Positions 23,475 to 32,865 of a DNA stretch of 64,000 nucleotides are shown piece after piece. The stretch lies in assembly GCF_022344005.1 (NCBI RefSeq), contig NZ_CP092193.1, positions 1 through 64,000 of the forward strand, given 5' to 3'. A program made the translations under genes and the position numbers. The stretch's first letter is position 1; every line of letters begins with the position of its first letter. The DNA is from Deinococcus sp. KNUC1210 (GTDB taxonomy: Bacteria; Deinococcota; Deinococci; Deinococcales; Deinococcaceae). A model generated the notes under the pieces. It saw only the letters and a program-made list of their open reading frames with translations. It was not told the DNA's origin and ran no database searches.

Positions 23475-25924
23475 AGGTGCAGGCAAAGCCCAGTAAGCCC
23501 CTGCCGCTGTTCAGCTACCTGTTCGGTGACGCGGATCTGGCAGGTAAAAAAATTGTGGATCTCTTCGCGGGCGGCGGTGGTGTGTCCCTCGGCATCGAGC
23601 AGGCGCTGGGCCGCAGTCCCGACGTGGCGATCAACCATGACGAAGAGGCCATCGCCATGCACCAGGCGAACCACCCGTACACCACGCACTTCAGAAGCGA
23701 CATCTTCGAGGTCGATCCGGTGGAAGCCACAGGCGGCTGCCCGGTGGCGTTGCTGTGGCTGTCGCCCGATTGTAAGCATCACTCACGGGCGAAGGGTGGA
23801 CGCCCGCTCGATCAGAACATCCGGTCGCTCGCCTGGGTGGGTATGAAGTGGGCGGGCAAGGTCAAGCCGGACGTCATCATTCTGGAGAACGTCCCGGATT
23901 TTGTGCATTGGGGCCGACTGGTGGCCGACCGGGGCGTGATGGAACTCCAGCCGGACACCGTGCAGAACGGCAAGGTCGAGAAGGGCAAATGGAAGAAGGT
24001 CAAGCTGCCCTGGCCGAACAAGCCCAAGCGCAACAGTAAGGCGACGTACCGGCGCTGGAAGAAGGGCATGCCCGCTCAGAAGCCCCCACGTGGCCCGGTG
24101 CTGCGTGATCAGGACGGCGCGACCCTGCTGGTGGCCGACAAGTCGCCACGCTACCGGGGCCGGATCTTCCGCCAGTACGTCAAGCAGCTCAAAGCGCTGG
24201 GCTACACCGTCGAGTACGGCACCCTGCGGGCCGATCAGTTCGGCGTCCCGACCATCCGCGAGCGCTTTTTCCTGATCGCTCGCCGCGACGGGAAAGCGAT
24301 CCACTGGCCGCAGCCCACCCACGGCGAAGGCCTGCTGCCCGTGCGGACCGCTGCAGAGTGCATCGACTGGAGCATTCCCACCCGCACGATTTTCGAGCAG
24401 CACGCTCGCCGCCGGGCAGATCTGAAACCGAACACCCTGCGCCGCATCGCCAAAGGCATGGACAAGTTCGTGCTGGGCGAGCGCCGCCCCTTCCTGGTGA
24501 CCTGCAACCACGCGGGCGAGCAGTTCCGGGGCCAAGGCCTCGACGAGCCCATGCGGACGATCACGAGTGCGAGCGACGCGCACGGCGTGGTGAATCCCTA
24601 CATGGTGCAGACGGCCCACGGCGGGCATAACATCCGCCAGCGCGACGCGCAGCAGCCGCTCGGCACCGTGACCGCCAACGACAAACCCTCGGTGGTGACG
24701 CCCTTCTTCGCGCCGATGAGCTTCGACAACCATGCCGCGCCTGTCACCGATCCGCTGCAGGTGATCACCACACAGGGCAACAAAAATACGCTAATCACGC
24801 CGTATCTGGCTCCCCGGTATGGCGAAGCCGAAGGGCAGGCTCCGCGCTGCGGCACCGTCGAGGCTCCCCTGCCCACCATCACGACGGGCGCGAATGGGGC
24901 GCGGCTGGTGGCAGCGCACGTGACGAAGTACCGGCAGCACAGTGTTGGCTCCAGCGTGGACGCGCCGCTGGACACCATCTGTGCAGGCGGGAATACCGAC
25001 CATCCGGGCGGCAGCAGCATCTACGGCGTGGTGGCCGCGCACCTCACCAAGCATTACGGCGGCGGCAACAAGGACGAGCATGCCAGCATCGGTCTGAACG
25101 GCCCGGCAGGCACGATTACCACCGCTGATCACCACGCGCTGGTCGCTGCATCGTTGGTGCAGTACAACGGCACTGCCGACGCCCAGGCGCTCGACAAGCC
25201 GAGCCAGACCATGAGCACGGTCGAGCGCTTCGGCCTCGCGACTGCCTACCTCACCACCTATTACGGCGACAAGAAGGTGACCGGCGACGTGCGCGGCGCA
25301 GATCTGCGCTTCCCCATCCGCACCATCCCCACCGGCAACCGCCACGGCATGGTCACGGCCTTCATCGCCCAGCACCAGGGGCAGAGCGACGCCCGGCCCG
25401 CCAGCGAGCCACTGAGCGGCCTGACCTCAGGTGCGGTGCATCACGCGGTGGTGGCCGCGCACGTCCTGCGCCAGTTCGGCAGCAACGACGGGCGCAGTCT
25501 GGTCGAGCCACTGGGCAGCCAGACCGCTGTGCTGAAAGACGGACTGGTCACCACCCACCTGCTGCCAGTCCTGACGCCCGAGCTGCTGAGCGGAGCACAC
25601 CGGGTCTACCGCTGTATGGCCGAGTTCTGCCCGGAAGCACTCGCCAAAGTCCCGGCGGAAGACCTGGCGCAGGAGCTGATCACGCTGGTGATCGACGGCG
25701 AGAAGTTCGTGATTTACGACATCGGCATGCGGATGCTCGAACCCCGCGAGCTGTACCGCTGCCAAGGCTTCCCCGACAGTTATCTGATCGACTTCAGCGT
25801 GAAGGGCAAGCCGCTGCCGAAGAACGCCCAGGTTCGGATGTGTGGGAACAGCGTGCCGCCCGGTCTGGTGTCGGCCATCGTGGGAGCGCAGTTCGCCCAG
25901 CCGATGCGCGAGGCCGCAGACTGA
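23471..25924 (+). CDS. DNA (cytosine-5) methyltransferase with about ten internal repeats
   Basis: 817 residues from a GTG at 23471 (GTGA overlap). Visible motifs: I (VDLFAGGGGVSLGIE), IV with catalytic C101 (SPDCKHHSRAKGG), VI (ILENVPDF), VIII (QFGVPTIRERFFLIARR), IX (LYRCQGFPDSYLID) and X (CGNSVPPGLVSAIVGAQF). Between VIII and IX, residues about 355-700 contain around ten divergent copies of a module of the form xPLxTIT...HxLVxPxL, where most relatives have few. This is the target-recognition region. The enzyme would protect phage DNA from host restriction. The next gene begins in the same TGATG. Confidence 0.9.
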   Translation: MKVQAKPSKPLPLFSYLFGDADLAGKKIVDLFAGGGGVSLGIEQALGRSPDVAINHDEEAIAMHQANHPYTTHFRSDIFEVDPVEATGGCPVALLWLSPDCKHHSRAKGGRPLDQNIRSLAWVGMKWAGKVKPDVIILENVPDFVHWGRLVADRGVMELQPDTVQNGKVEKGKWKKVKLPWPNKPKRNSKATYRRWKKGMPAQKPPRGPVLRDQDGATLLVADKSPRYRGRIFRQYVKQLKALGYTVEYGTLRADQFGVPTIRERFFLIARRDGKAIHWPQPTHGEGLLPVRTAAECIDWSIPTRTIFEQHARRRADLKPNTLRRIAKGMDKFVLGERRPFLVTCNHAGEQFRGQGLDEPMRTITSASDAHGVVNPYMVQTAHGGHNIRQRDAQQPLGTVTANDKPSVVTPFFAPMSFDNHAAPVTDPLQVITTQGNKNTLITPYLAPRYGEAEGQAPRCGTVEAPLPTITTGANGARLVAAHVTKYRQHSVGSSVDAPLDTICAGGNTDHPGGSSIYGVVAAHLTKHYGGGNKDEHASIGLNGPAGTITTADHHALVAASLVQYNGTADAQALDKPSQTMSTVERFGLATAYLTTYYGDKKVTGDVRGADLRFPIRTIPTGNRHGMVTAFIAQHQGQSDARPASEPLSGLTSGAVHHAVVAAHVLRQFGSNDGRSLVEPLGSQTAVLKDGLVTTHLLPVLTPELLSGAHRVYRCMAEFCPEALAKVPAEDLAQELITLVIDGEKFVIYDIGMRMLEPRELYRCQGFPDSYLIDFSVKGKPLPKNAQVRMCGNSVPPGLVSAIVGAQFAQPMREAAD

Positions 25925-27105
25925 TGGGCGCTTCTCAGCTTTCTCTGTGGCAGACCGAACGCCAGGGCCTGCTCGACGCGCTGGAACTGACCGCGATGAG
26001 CTTGCGCGAGTACGGCGAGCGGCACCGTCACTGGGTCGTGGCCTACTCCGGCGGTAAGGATTCGACCGCCACCGTGACGGCGCTCGACTGGCTGATTGCC
26101 CAGGGCCGCGTGCCCGCGCCGGAGAGCCTGACGATTCTGTACGCCGACACCCGCATGGAACTGCCGCCGCTTCAGGCCAGCGCCATGCAGGTCTTGGCAC
26201 GCCTGGAAGCACGGGGTGCGACGGTCAAGACCGTGTTGCCCCCGCTGGACAAGCGGATGCTGGTCTACATCCTGGGCCGAGGTGTGCCGCCACCGAAGAA
26301 TCGCTTTCGCTGGTGCACACGCCAACTGAAGATCGACCCGATGGTCGAGACACAGCAGGCCCTGATCCAGCAGCACGGCGAGATCCTGCTGCTAACCGGC
26401 GTGCGGGTAGGCGAGAGTGCCGCCCGTGACCAGCGAATTGCCCTCAGCTGCGGTAAAGACGGTGCGGAGTGCGGGCAGGGCTGGTATCAGGCCCAGGAAT
26501 TTCCCGGCCTGAACAAGCTGGCTCCGCTGCTGCACTGGCGGGTGTGCAACGTCTGGGACTGGCTGACCGGCCAGGAACACGGGCTAGCTCACGGCTACCC
26601 GACCTCGATGCTGGCGGAAGCCTACGGCGGTGACGAGGCGGCAGAGATCAACGCCCGCACCGGCTGCATGGCCTGTCCGCTGGCAAGCCGTGACGTGGCG
26701 CTTGAAGCCATCGTGGAGCTTCCGCAGTGGGCGCACTTCAAGGCCGTGTTGCGCTTGCGGGCGCTGTGGGAGGAACTTCGTGCGCCGCACTTTCGCCTGC
26801 GGAAACCGGACGGGCGCATGGGGCCGCTGACCTTCGAGGCTCGGATGTACGGCCTGCGTTACGTGCTGGCGATCCAGGACGAAGTGAACGCGCTGGCCGC
26901 CGCGCTCGGCCTGCCAGGTCTGGACATCCTGAATATCGAAGAGCATGCCCGGATTCTGGAACTGATTGACGCCCAGCAGTGGCCTAACGGCTGGGACGGT
27001 ACCGAGCGGCGTAGTGATGACCAGTATTTCCGCGACGCCAACGCAGGCAGCGACTGGATGTACGCCGACGTGGAGTTGCATGACGGGCTGGGAGGACTGG
27101 CGTGA
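25924..27105 (+). CDS. DndC-like / PAPS-reductase-family PP-loop protein
   Basis: 393 residues from the ATG at 25924 (TGATG junction). The PP-loop YSGGKDST is at residues 41-48. Family features of DndC-type proteins follow: RFRWCTRQLKIDPM, LTGVRVGES.ARDQR, a CGKDGAEC pair and GCMACPL, giving cysteines suited to an iron-sulphur cluster. DndC and PAPS reductases activate or transfer sulphur; DndC takes part in DNA phosphorothioation. No DndB, D or E is present, so this could be an orphan DNA-modification enzyme working with the methyltransferase or a phage sulphur-metabolism gene. Confidence 0.75.
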   Translation: MGASQLSLWQTERQGLLDALELTAMSLREYGERHRHWVVAYSGGKDSTATVTALDWLIAQGRVPAPESLTILYADTRMELPPLQASAMQVLARLEARGATVKTVLPPLDKRMLVYILGRGVPPPKNRFRWCTRQLKIDPMVETQQALIQQHGEILLLTGVRVGESAARDQRIALSCGKDGAECGQGWYQAQEFPGLNKLAPLLHWRVCNVWDWLTGQEHGLAHGYPTSMLAEAYGGDEAAEINARTGCMACPLASRDVALEAIVELPQWAHFKAVLRLRALWEELRAPHFRLRKPDGRMGPLTFEARMYGLRYVLAIQDEVNALAAALGLPGLDILNIEEHARILELIDAQQWPNGWDGTERRSDDQYFRDANAGSDWMYADVELHDGLGGLA

Positions 27106-27557
27106 GCGGCCACATCATCCCGCTTCCATTCGGTCTGGCAGCAGCGTTCAATCAGGACCATCACCGGCACGCACCGAAGGCCCCAAACGCCCGCAGTCAT
27201 AAGTTTTCGTTGGGCCTGCTCGACGGCTGGCGCGTCTGCGCGGTGGTCATGGTGCACCGTCCTGTGGCCCGCCACCTGGACGACGGCACTCGCTGGGAAG
27301 TGGCCCGGCTGTGCAGCGATGGCACGCGCCGGAACGCCTGCAGCCAGCTCTACGCCGCTGCCTGGCGCGAAACCCAGCGTCAGGGTATCCACCACCTCGG
27401 CACCTACACCCTCGATACCGAGAGTGGGGCCAGCCTGCGCGGGGCTGGCTGGCGACCCGTCCGGCGACTGCGCGTGCGGCACTGGGATACCCCGACGCGG
27501 AGGCGGGCGCAGCAGCCGCTGCCGTGCGAGTACCGCTGGTATTGGGAGGCCGTGTGA
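27102..27557 (+). CDS. XF1762-family protein
   Basis: 151 residues from a GTG at 27102. The pattern FNQDHHRHAPKAPNARSHKF, then VVMVHRPVARHLDDG, EVARLCSDGTRRNACSQLYA and TYTLDTESGASLRGAGW is typical of the small XF1762 family, which has a GNAT-like fold and recurs beside phage DNA methyltransferases. The biochemical role is not established. The C-terminal tail here is arginine-rich. Overlaps both neighbours by four bases. Confidence 0.7.
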   Translation: MSGHIIPLPFGLAAAFNQDHHRHAPKAPNARSHKFSLGLLDGWRVCAVVMVHRPVARHLDDGTRWEVARLCSDGTRRNACSQLYAAAWRETQRQGIHHLGTYTLDTESGASLRGAGWRPVRRLRVRHWDTPTRRRAQQPLPCEYRWYWEAV

Positions 27558-27790
27558 GCGGGAAGGCTCGCAAAAGTAAGGGTGGCTGTCGGCATCCGCC
27601 AGAGCGTCTGTATTCAGGCTGCTGCTATGACCCCGGCACGAACAAGAACGAGATCTGGCTGGCCTGCTGCGAATGCGGCGAAGTGCTGAAAGAAGCCTAC
27701 TCAAAGGCCACCTACGACGCATACGCACGAAGCGCAGCGGAGCCCGTGCAAGAAGCCCAACCATCCCTGTTTACGGAGGCCTTGAGATGA
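27554..27790 (+). CDS. Small cysteine-rich protein, possible zinc ribbon
   Basis: 78 residues from a GTG at 27554. Cysteines occur as GGCRHPPERL, SGCCYD and ACCECGEVL, which could bind zinc. The rest is helical. Four-base overlaps on both sides place it in the early operon. No family recognised. Confidence 0.5.
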   Translation: MSGKARKSKGGCRHPPERLYSGCCYDPGTNKNEIWLACCECGEVLKEAYSKATYDAYARSAAEPVQEAQPSLFTEALR

Positions 27791-28125
27791 GCCAATTCAC
27801 CGCCGATACCTTCGAGGTCTGTGTGTTCGACGCGGCCACCGGCAGCTTCTCCGAGCCTGAGCGCTGGATCATGAACCGGGCATACCCCTGGAATGCGACC
27901 GGGAGCAACGAGCAGGTCGCGCAGCGCATCGCCTCCGACTTTGCCGGAGAGAAGGTCCTGCTGACGGACTTCCATAACGAGCACAGCACCGTGACCTACA
28001 AACTCCGGATCCAGCCGTGGGGCCAGAACCAGCCGGAACGTGCTGAACGGGTGATCATCGACGTCCGGCTGAACTTCATCGCAGACCCGCGCCCGTTCGT
28101 CGAGGCCGACTGGAGCAAGCGATGA
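27787..28125 (+). CDS. Hypothetical early phage protein
   Basis: 112 residues, a beta-rich compact protein (FEVCVFDAATGSFSEPERWI, VTYKLRIQPWG, IIDVRLNFIADP). It could be a small single-domain nucleic-acid binder. ATGA overlaps at both ends. No family recognised. Confidence 0.55.
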   Translation: MSQFTADTFEVCVFDAATGSFSEPERWIMNRAYPWNATGSNEQVAQRIASDFAGEKVLLTDFHNEHSTVTYKLRIQPWGQNQPERAERVIIDVRLNFIADPRPFVEADWSKR

Positions 28126-28772
28126 CGCTGGAGCAGGTGCGGGCGCTGCTCGCCGCAGCGACGCCAGGGCCGTGGGCATGGCGTGGGGAAGGTAAAGCGT
28201 CTGAGATGCCAAAGCACCCATATCTACGAAGCGAGGTCGCCCCGCGTTACATCGTGATGGACTTCGTGCGGCAGGGCATGCAGGGTGCTCAGGTGCGCTT
28301 CAGAACGAAGCCAAGTGCTCATAGCATCCTGCAGCCCGTGAGCGAAATTGGGCATACGTGGCGTGAACATCCGGATGCCCAACTCATCGCCGCTGCCCCA
28401 GAAGCGCTTCAGCTCCTGCTCGACGCACTGGAAGCTGCCGAGCAGCGGGAAACGGCACTGACCGAGGCCCTGGAACAGGCGAAGTGGGAAAGCCAGCATC
28501 ACCTGCAATTGAGCAAGGATCATGAAAAGGCAGCAGCGACGTACTACGCCGACTGGGAAGGGATGTGTACAGAGCGCAACTATGCCCGCCAGGATCAGGC
28601 AGCGGCAGAGGCGCTGGTGGAGACGCTAACGCAGGCGCTGGAACGGGCAAAGGCGGCATTCTTCGGCATCTCGCAGAGCGAAGATTTGGACTTTATTCAC
28701 GGACATGTGGAACATCACTTGGCGACCACGTTCTCCCGCGCTGCGCTGGCCTCGGTCCAGGAGCAGGTGTGA
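28122..28772 (+). CDS. Ead/Ea22-like phage protein
   Basis: 216 residues. The N-terminal ATPGPWAWRG and the HPDAQLIAAAPEALQLLLDA segment (about residues 86-105) are the hallmark of Ead/Ea22-like phage proteins. A long coiled coil (residues about 100-185) follows. These proteins are common in temperate phage early regions and have no settled function. Four-base overlaps at both ends. Confidence 0.6.
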   Translation: MTLEQVRALLAAATPGPWAWRGEGKASEMPKHPYLRSEVAPRYIVMDFVRQGMQGAQVRFRTKPSAHSILQPVSEIGHTWREHPDAQLIAAAPEALQLLLDALEAAEQRETALTEALEQAKWESQHHLQLSKDHEKAAATYYADWEGMCTERNYARQDQAAAEALVETLTQALERAKAAFFGISQSEDLDFIHGHVEHHLATTFSRAALASVQEQV

Positions 28773-29179
28773 GCCGCCCACGTACACTCGCCAGCCTGCC
28801 ACTGCCTGAGGTGTTGTGGCGTCTCGCGTCACACGTGCCGGGGATTCTCCACATGACCACGCGGGGAATTCAGCGCGTGCACGCCTTAGGCATTGGCGTT
28901 GATGCCTGGCCGGATCAGCGGCACCACCCAGCGTTAGTCTCTGGCTCCTCGGCACAGTTCGACGCGCTCGCCATGTCCCTTCTGTCCCACACGGCGCAGA
29001 AGGGTCTGACCCCAAAGTTGGAGTTCTGGGATAACTGGCGCTGTGAACTGTTCCTCCATACGCACGGCTGGCTGCGTGGAACGGGCATCGACGAGTCGGC
29101 TCCTCTGTTGCACGCCGTCGCTGGAGCGTGCTTGCTGGCCTTCGAGATCCAGGCAGGCCGCACCGGGTGGCTGGAATGA
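28769..29179 (+). CDS. Hypothetical early phage protein
   Basis: 136 residues from a GTG at 28769 (GTGA overlap). Helical, with tryptophans spread through the C-terminal half (LEFWDNWRCELFLHTHGW). No membrane segment or motif recognised. The next gene starts before its stop. Confidence 0.5.
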   Translation: MSRPRTLASLPLPEVLWRLASHVPGILHMTTRGIQRVHALGIGVDAWPDQRHHPALVSGSSAQFDALAMSLLSHTAQKGLTPKLEFWDNWRCELFLHTHGWLRGTGIDESAPLLHAVAGACLLAFEIQAGRTGWLE

Positions 29180-29601
29180 ACCGTCTACCAGACATTGAGA
29201 AGTACGTCTACGATCACGATCTAAACGCCGTGGTCCGGGACCATATTGACGCCTCAGAGGCTGTGAAGGTGCTCGGCGAGCCCCAGGCGTGGACGCTGGC
29301 TGAGAGTGGGTCTGCTCGGGAATTTCGGTGTGCCATGTTGAAGTGGGTGACGCCGGAGGGTTGGGAAGTCGGCGCGAATATGTCGTTCAACTGGCACGGC
29401 GTCGGTCGCCAACGTGGGTATTGGGAAGGCCCATGGGCCAGTGGCGTGGTCTTTCGTCAGGACGGCTTCGAACTGGCCAATGAGCTAACTGATGCTCTCG
29501 CGCTGGTGCTGGAGAACATGTCCTACACCGTCGAGAATATGCGCCTCAAGAAGGCAGAGTGGAACTGGAAACCCTGGTACGGCGAGGCGGACGACGAATG
29601 A
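29176..29601 (+). CDS. Hypothetical early phage protein
   Basis: 141 residues from the ATG at 29176, overlapping the preceding gene by four bases. A tryptophan-rich C-terminus (KAEWNWKPWYGEADDE) ends in acidic residues. No family recognised. Confidence 0.5.
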   Translation: MNRLPDIEKYVYDHDLNAVVRDHIDASEAVKVLGEPQAWTLAESGSAREFRCAMLKWVTPEGWEVGANMSFNWHGVGRQRGYWEGPWASGVVFRQDGFELANELTDALALVLENMSYTVENMRLKKAEWNWKPWYGEADDE

Positions 29602-30248
29602 GCATCGATGCCGAACGCCTGCCCTGGGTGAAGCTGTTGAAGAAGGTCGCGCCGCAGAACCGTGACCTGATGCAGACCTTCCGGACGTTCGTCGGCGCGG
29701 CGGCCTGCGCGGTCGCCGCCGGTCAGCGCGAAGACGAATACCTGGACATCATCAAAGGCTGGTCGAGGGAAGACCTGACCCCGTTCGGTCACGTGCTCGG
29801 CCAGCTGGTGCTCGACATGGAAAAGTATGAATACACCGACATCCTCGGCCCGGCCTACGAAGCCTTCGAGAGTCAGTCCGCTCGCCAGCGCACCGGCAGT
29901 TTCTACACCCCTGACAGCGTGGCTTATCTGGTGGCCCGGCTGGCCACCCAGGGCATGCAGTGGCCCGAACGTGGGCCGCTGGGCATCCACGAACCCGCAG
30001 GCGGCAGCGGCGCCATGCTGCTGGCCGCCGTGCGCGAATTCCGCCAGCAGGGCGCACCCCCGCAAAGCATCCGCATCCAGACCTGGGACATCAACAAACT
30101 CGCCTGCGACATGGTGTTCCTCAATCTGACCCTGCACGGCGTCCCTGCTGAGGTCGTCCACGGCGACACGCTCCGGTACGAGAAATGGAGCGTGTGGCGC
30201 AACGTCTGGTACTACGCCGCGCACGGCTGGCAGAGGGAAGCGGCATGA
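29598..30248 (+). CDS. N6-adenine methylase-like protein lacking NPPY
   Basis: 216 residues. Residues about 90-190 match type I HsdM-like methylases: QRTGSFYTPDSVAYLVARL, the SAM site HEPAGGSGAMLLA, TWDINKLACDMVFLNLTLHG and VVHGDTL. The catalytic NPPY/F motif expected after the last segment is missing; the protein ends DVWYTPAH-style as WRNVWYYAAHGWQ. A family of short phage and plasmid proteins shares this feature. It may bind SAM and DNA without methylating, or use a different motif. Overlaps its neighbours by ATGA. Confidence 0.75.
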   Translation: MSIDAERLPWVKLLKKVAPQNRDLMQTFRTFVGAAACAVAAGQREDEYLDIIKGWSREDLTPFGHVLGQLVLDMEKYEYTDILGPAYEAFESQSARQRTGSFYTPDSVAYLVARLATQGMQWPERGPLGIHEPAGGSGAMLLAAVREFRQQGAPPQSIRIQTWDINKLACDMVFLNLTLHGVPAEVVHGDTLRYEKWSVWRNVWYYAAHGWQREAA

Positions 30249-30658
30249 ACGAACAGGAGAACCGCGAACAGGGGCTACGCGAGCAAATCCGGCGGCTGGA
30301 AGCTGCCAAGGCCCATCTGGAAGCACGCGTGCGGCAGCTGGAGCAGAAATTGCGGATGGCCACGCCCGCACCCGTCAAACCGAAGAAGCCCGCGTGGGAC
30401 CACCCGGTCGTCGTCCGGCCTCCACAGCAAAACGTGGTGGTGACTGACGTGCCCGCTGACGTGGCCCGCGTTGCCCGCTGCATCGAAGAGTTCGTTGCGA
30501 AGTTTCCGAAGGGCCGCTGCAACAGGGGCGATGTCAGCGCGGCGTTCCCATCTGACCGCGCCCACCTGACCGCCGCCTACCGTCACTTGCACGCCTGCAA
30601 ACGCGTGCGCGTGAACGGCTATTCCCTCGAATTGATGCCCGCCAAAGGAGCGAAATGA
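30245..30658 (+). CDS. Coiled-coil protein with C-terminal winged-helix-like domain
   Basis: 137 residues. The first 40 residues are a strong coiled coil (LREQIRRLEAAKAHLEARVR), then a proline- and lysine-rich linker, then about 65 residues resembling a winged helix (GRCNRGDVSAAFPSDRAHLT). Possibly a DNA-binding accessory or regulator of early genes. Four-base overlaps at both ends. Confidence 0.5.
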   Translation: MNEQENREQGLREQIRRLEAAKAHLEARVRQLEQKLRMATPAPVKPKKPAWDHPVVVRPPQQNVVVTDVPADVARVARCIEEFVAKFPKGRCNRGDVSAAFPSDRAHLTAAYRHLHACKRVRVNGYSLELMPAKGAK

Positions 30659-31749
30659 CCCAGTTCACCGTCCAGCCCACCGCCGATCTGAGCCGCTTTC
30701 TGACCCCTGAAGCCCTGGCCGAGGTCCGCAAGCGCCAGGCCCAACGCGAGATCGTCCCAGCTCCCCTCCCCACCGCGCCCGAGGGCTGTCTGCTGCCGCC
30801 CGCCCGCGCCGCCAAGCTGACCGACAGCCAGTGGCGCAAGGCCTTTGCCCAGACCAGCACGGTCATGGCTGAGATGCTCGACGTCCATCTGAAGGCAGAC
30901 GACGGCACCGAGATCTCGGCGCAGCTGCTCGACCGCTACTTCGACCTGTTCTGTTTCGGCATGACGGTGTTCCCCAGTGCGTCGCCCGATCCGCGTGGGG
31001 TGTTCCGGGCCAAGATCCGTGAGACCCTGACTGAACTCTGGGACAGCATGCGGGGCACTATCCGCACAGGTCTGGAAGAGGCCGAGCCGCTGCTGCGGGC
31101 GGAATACCAGGCGCAGATCGATCCGCTGCTGAGCATGGTGGACGCTGCCAACACCGAGACCACCACCGAGCGCCGCCGCGCCGATGCCGCCGAGCGAGCG
31201 CTGGCGACCGTTGAGGGCCGATTGCGGCAGGAGCAGGACACGGCGGTCTGGCGGGCCGAGCAGGCGCTGAAGGGCGAGGTCAAGGCCGCTGAAGCGAGAA
31301 CGGCATCCATTCAGTGCCAGTTGGACGCCAGGGAGCACGAGCTGTCGCTCATGCGTCAGGAAGTTGTTCGGCTGAATGCCCAGGTGCAGGAACAGACCGG
31401 GCAGATGGCCGTGCTCGAAACGCAGCTCAGCGAGTCCAGAAGCAGCTTTTTGAATCTGTCTTTCCGAAAAGACAAGGAGCCGAGTATGCCGAAATCCACC
31501 GAGCCAGTGCCGACGTTCCCGCCCCTGGAGGGCATCACCCTTGCCGTCCATTTGAAGAAGGCGGGGTACGACGCCTTCTACCACTCTGACACCCGCACTG
31601 TGAGCTGCCGGGACCTGTCCGCCGCCGCCATCCGTGCCGCTGCCCGCGCCTGCGCCAGCATCGAAAACCCTATGGCCTATGTGCGTGGCTGGCTGAAAGA
31701 AAACGGATTGGTGCAAGGCACTTACTTTCATGCGGGGACTCAGGGATGA
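30655..31749 (+). CDS. Large coiled-coil early phage protein
   Basis: 364 residues. Residues about 145-265 form a continuous coiled coil ([20 protein letters not shown] onwards). The C-terminal 80 residues are a small mixed domain (FHAGTQG end). An internal ATG before [14 protein letters not shown] at about 31485 follows AAGGAG and could be a second start producing the C-terminal domain alone. No family recognised. Confidence 0.55.
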   Translation: MTQFTVQPTADLSRFLTPEALAEVRKRQAQREIVPAPLPTAPEGCLLPPARAAKLTDSQWRKAFAQTSTVMAEMLDVHLKADDGTEISAQLLDRYFDLFCFGMTVFPSASPDPRGVFRAKIRETLTELWDSMRGTIRTGLEEAEPLLRAEYQAQIDPLLSMVDAANTETTTERRRADAAERALATVEGRLRQEQDTAVWRAEQALKGEVKAAEARTASIQCQLDAREHELSLMRQEVVRLNAQVQEQTGQMAVLETQLSESRSSFLNLSFRKDKEPSMPKSTEPVPTFPPLEGITLAVHLKKAGYDAFYHSDTRTVSCRDLSAAAIRAAARACASIENPMAYVRGWLKENGLVQGTYFHAGTQG

Positions 31750-32261
31750 GCCAGCCTGATTTGAAAGAGGTTGCTTGGATATCAGCGCGTAGGAAAGGAA
31801 GCAGTCAAGAGATTGTGCAAGTGTTGATCAATGCTGAAGACTACGAGAAATTGTCACGCTGGACGTGGCGCGTAGGCTACGACAATTATGTATTTCGCAC
31901 TTCTCACGGTATTCACACTTTCATACATCGAGCGATTCTGGTGCCCCCATCTGATATGCAGGTGGACCACATCAATGGAGACAGACTCGATAATAGGCGA
32001 GAAAATCTGCGCGCAGCCACGGTGAAAGAAAACGCGATGAATAGAAGAAAGCATTCTGGTAGCAGCCTCTACAAAGGTGTGACTCTTCATAAATCCACTA
32101 ATAAATGGCAAGCATCCATTAAAGTAGACGACAAGTATCATTACTTGGGACTTTTCGCCGACGAAATTGAGGCTGCTAAAGCGTACGACGAAGCAGCACG
32201 AGCAGTCACGCATTTCGCTGTCCTAAATTTCCCCAACCCTGAAGTTGCAGGTAATCCATGA
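31746..32261 (+). CDS. HNH homing endonuclease with AP2 domain
   Basis: 171 residues. The HNH part has [20 protein letters not shown], then [19 protein letters not shown]. The C-terminal 55 residues are an AP2-type DNA-binding domain ([40 protein letters not shown]). This pairing is typical of phage homing endonucleases. The codon use is clearly more AT-rich than its neighbours, so it is probably a recent insertion that kept the four-base overlaps. Confidence 0.9.
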   Translation: MSQPDLKEVAWISARRKGSSQEIVQVLINAEDYEKLSRWTWRVGYDNYVFRTSHGIHTFIHRAILVPPSDMQVDHINGDRLDNRRENLRAATVKENAMNRRKHSGSSLYKGVTLHKSTNKWQASIKVDDKYHYLGLFADEIEAAKAYDEAARAVTHFAVLNFPNPEVAGNP

Positions 32262-32620
32262 GCCGCATGAGCGAGCGTCAGCGTGTCCCTGTCGAAGTGT
32301 GGCGGGCAGAAGGGGAGCGGCTCTTCGGGCCGAGGGCACGCGACTGGGCGTTCCGTTGCCCCTCCTGCGGCAGCATCCAGACGCCTGCCGAGTTCGTCGA
32401 GCTGGGCTGCACGCCTGAAGAAGCGGTCTCCAGAGCCACCTTCTCCTGCATCGGGCGCTGGCACCCAACACGGGGCTGTGACTGGACGCTGGGCGGGCTG
32501 TTGCAGATCCACAAACTGGAAGTGGAGGCCGAGGGGCAGACACTGCGGGTTTTTGAGTTCGCCACGCTCGACAATGCCCCTGCGCCAGGCTTTCGCCCAT
32601 TGGGTAAGGTGCGATCATGA
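32258..32620 (+). CDS. VVA0879-family phage protein with zinc-binding cysteines
   Basis: 120 residues. A CPSCGS pair near residue 35 and the [20 protein letters not shown] segment followed by EFA near the end fit the small VVA0879 family found in phages, whose function is unknown. Cysteines in CPSC and TRGC could bind zinc. Overlaps its neighbours in the early operon. Confidence 0.6.
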   Translation: MSRMSERQRVPVEVWRAEGERLFGPRARDWAFRCPSCGSIQTPAEFVELGCTPEEAVSRATFSCIGRWHPTRGCDWTLGGLLQIHKLEVEAEGQTLRVFEFATLDNAPAPGFRPLGKVRS

Positions 32621-32865
32621 CAGCGACCTATCACACCCGTGTCTGCTTGGGCGATACCTTGAAGCGGTTAGGTATTACCGTCTATCAGCTCCAAAAAGAG
32701 GGAAGGGGGATCGTTGCACGGGGCACCTGCTACGCCATGGCACGCGGCGACTGCGACCGCATCGACCTGAGCAGCGTCGAGAAGATCGCCACCCTGCTGG
32801 AACAGATGAGCGGCCAGCCCATTACGCTGTCCGACATTCTTGCCATTGAGCGGAGGGAAGCATGA
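32617..32865 (+). CDS. Small XRE-type HTH protein
   Basis: 82 residues with a helix-turn-helix of Cro/CI type (LGDTLKRLGITVYQLQKEG, then CYAMARGD..RIDLSSVEKI, and QPITLSDILAIE). Probably a late-acting regulator of the early operon. Overlaps both neighbours by four bases. Confidence 0.65.
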   Translation: MTATYHTRVCLGDTLKRLGITVYQLQKEGRGIVARGTCYAMARGDCDRIDLSSVEKIATLLEQMSGQPITLSDILAIERREA

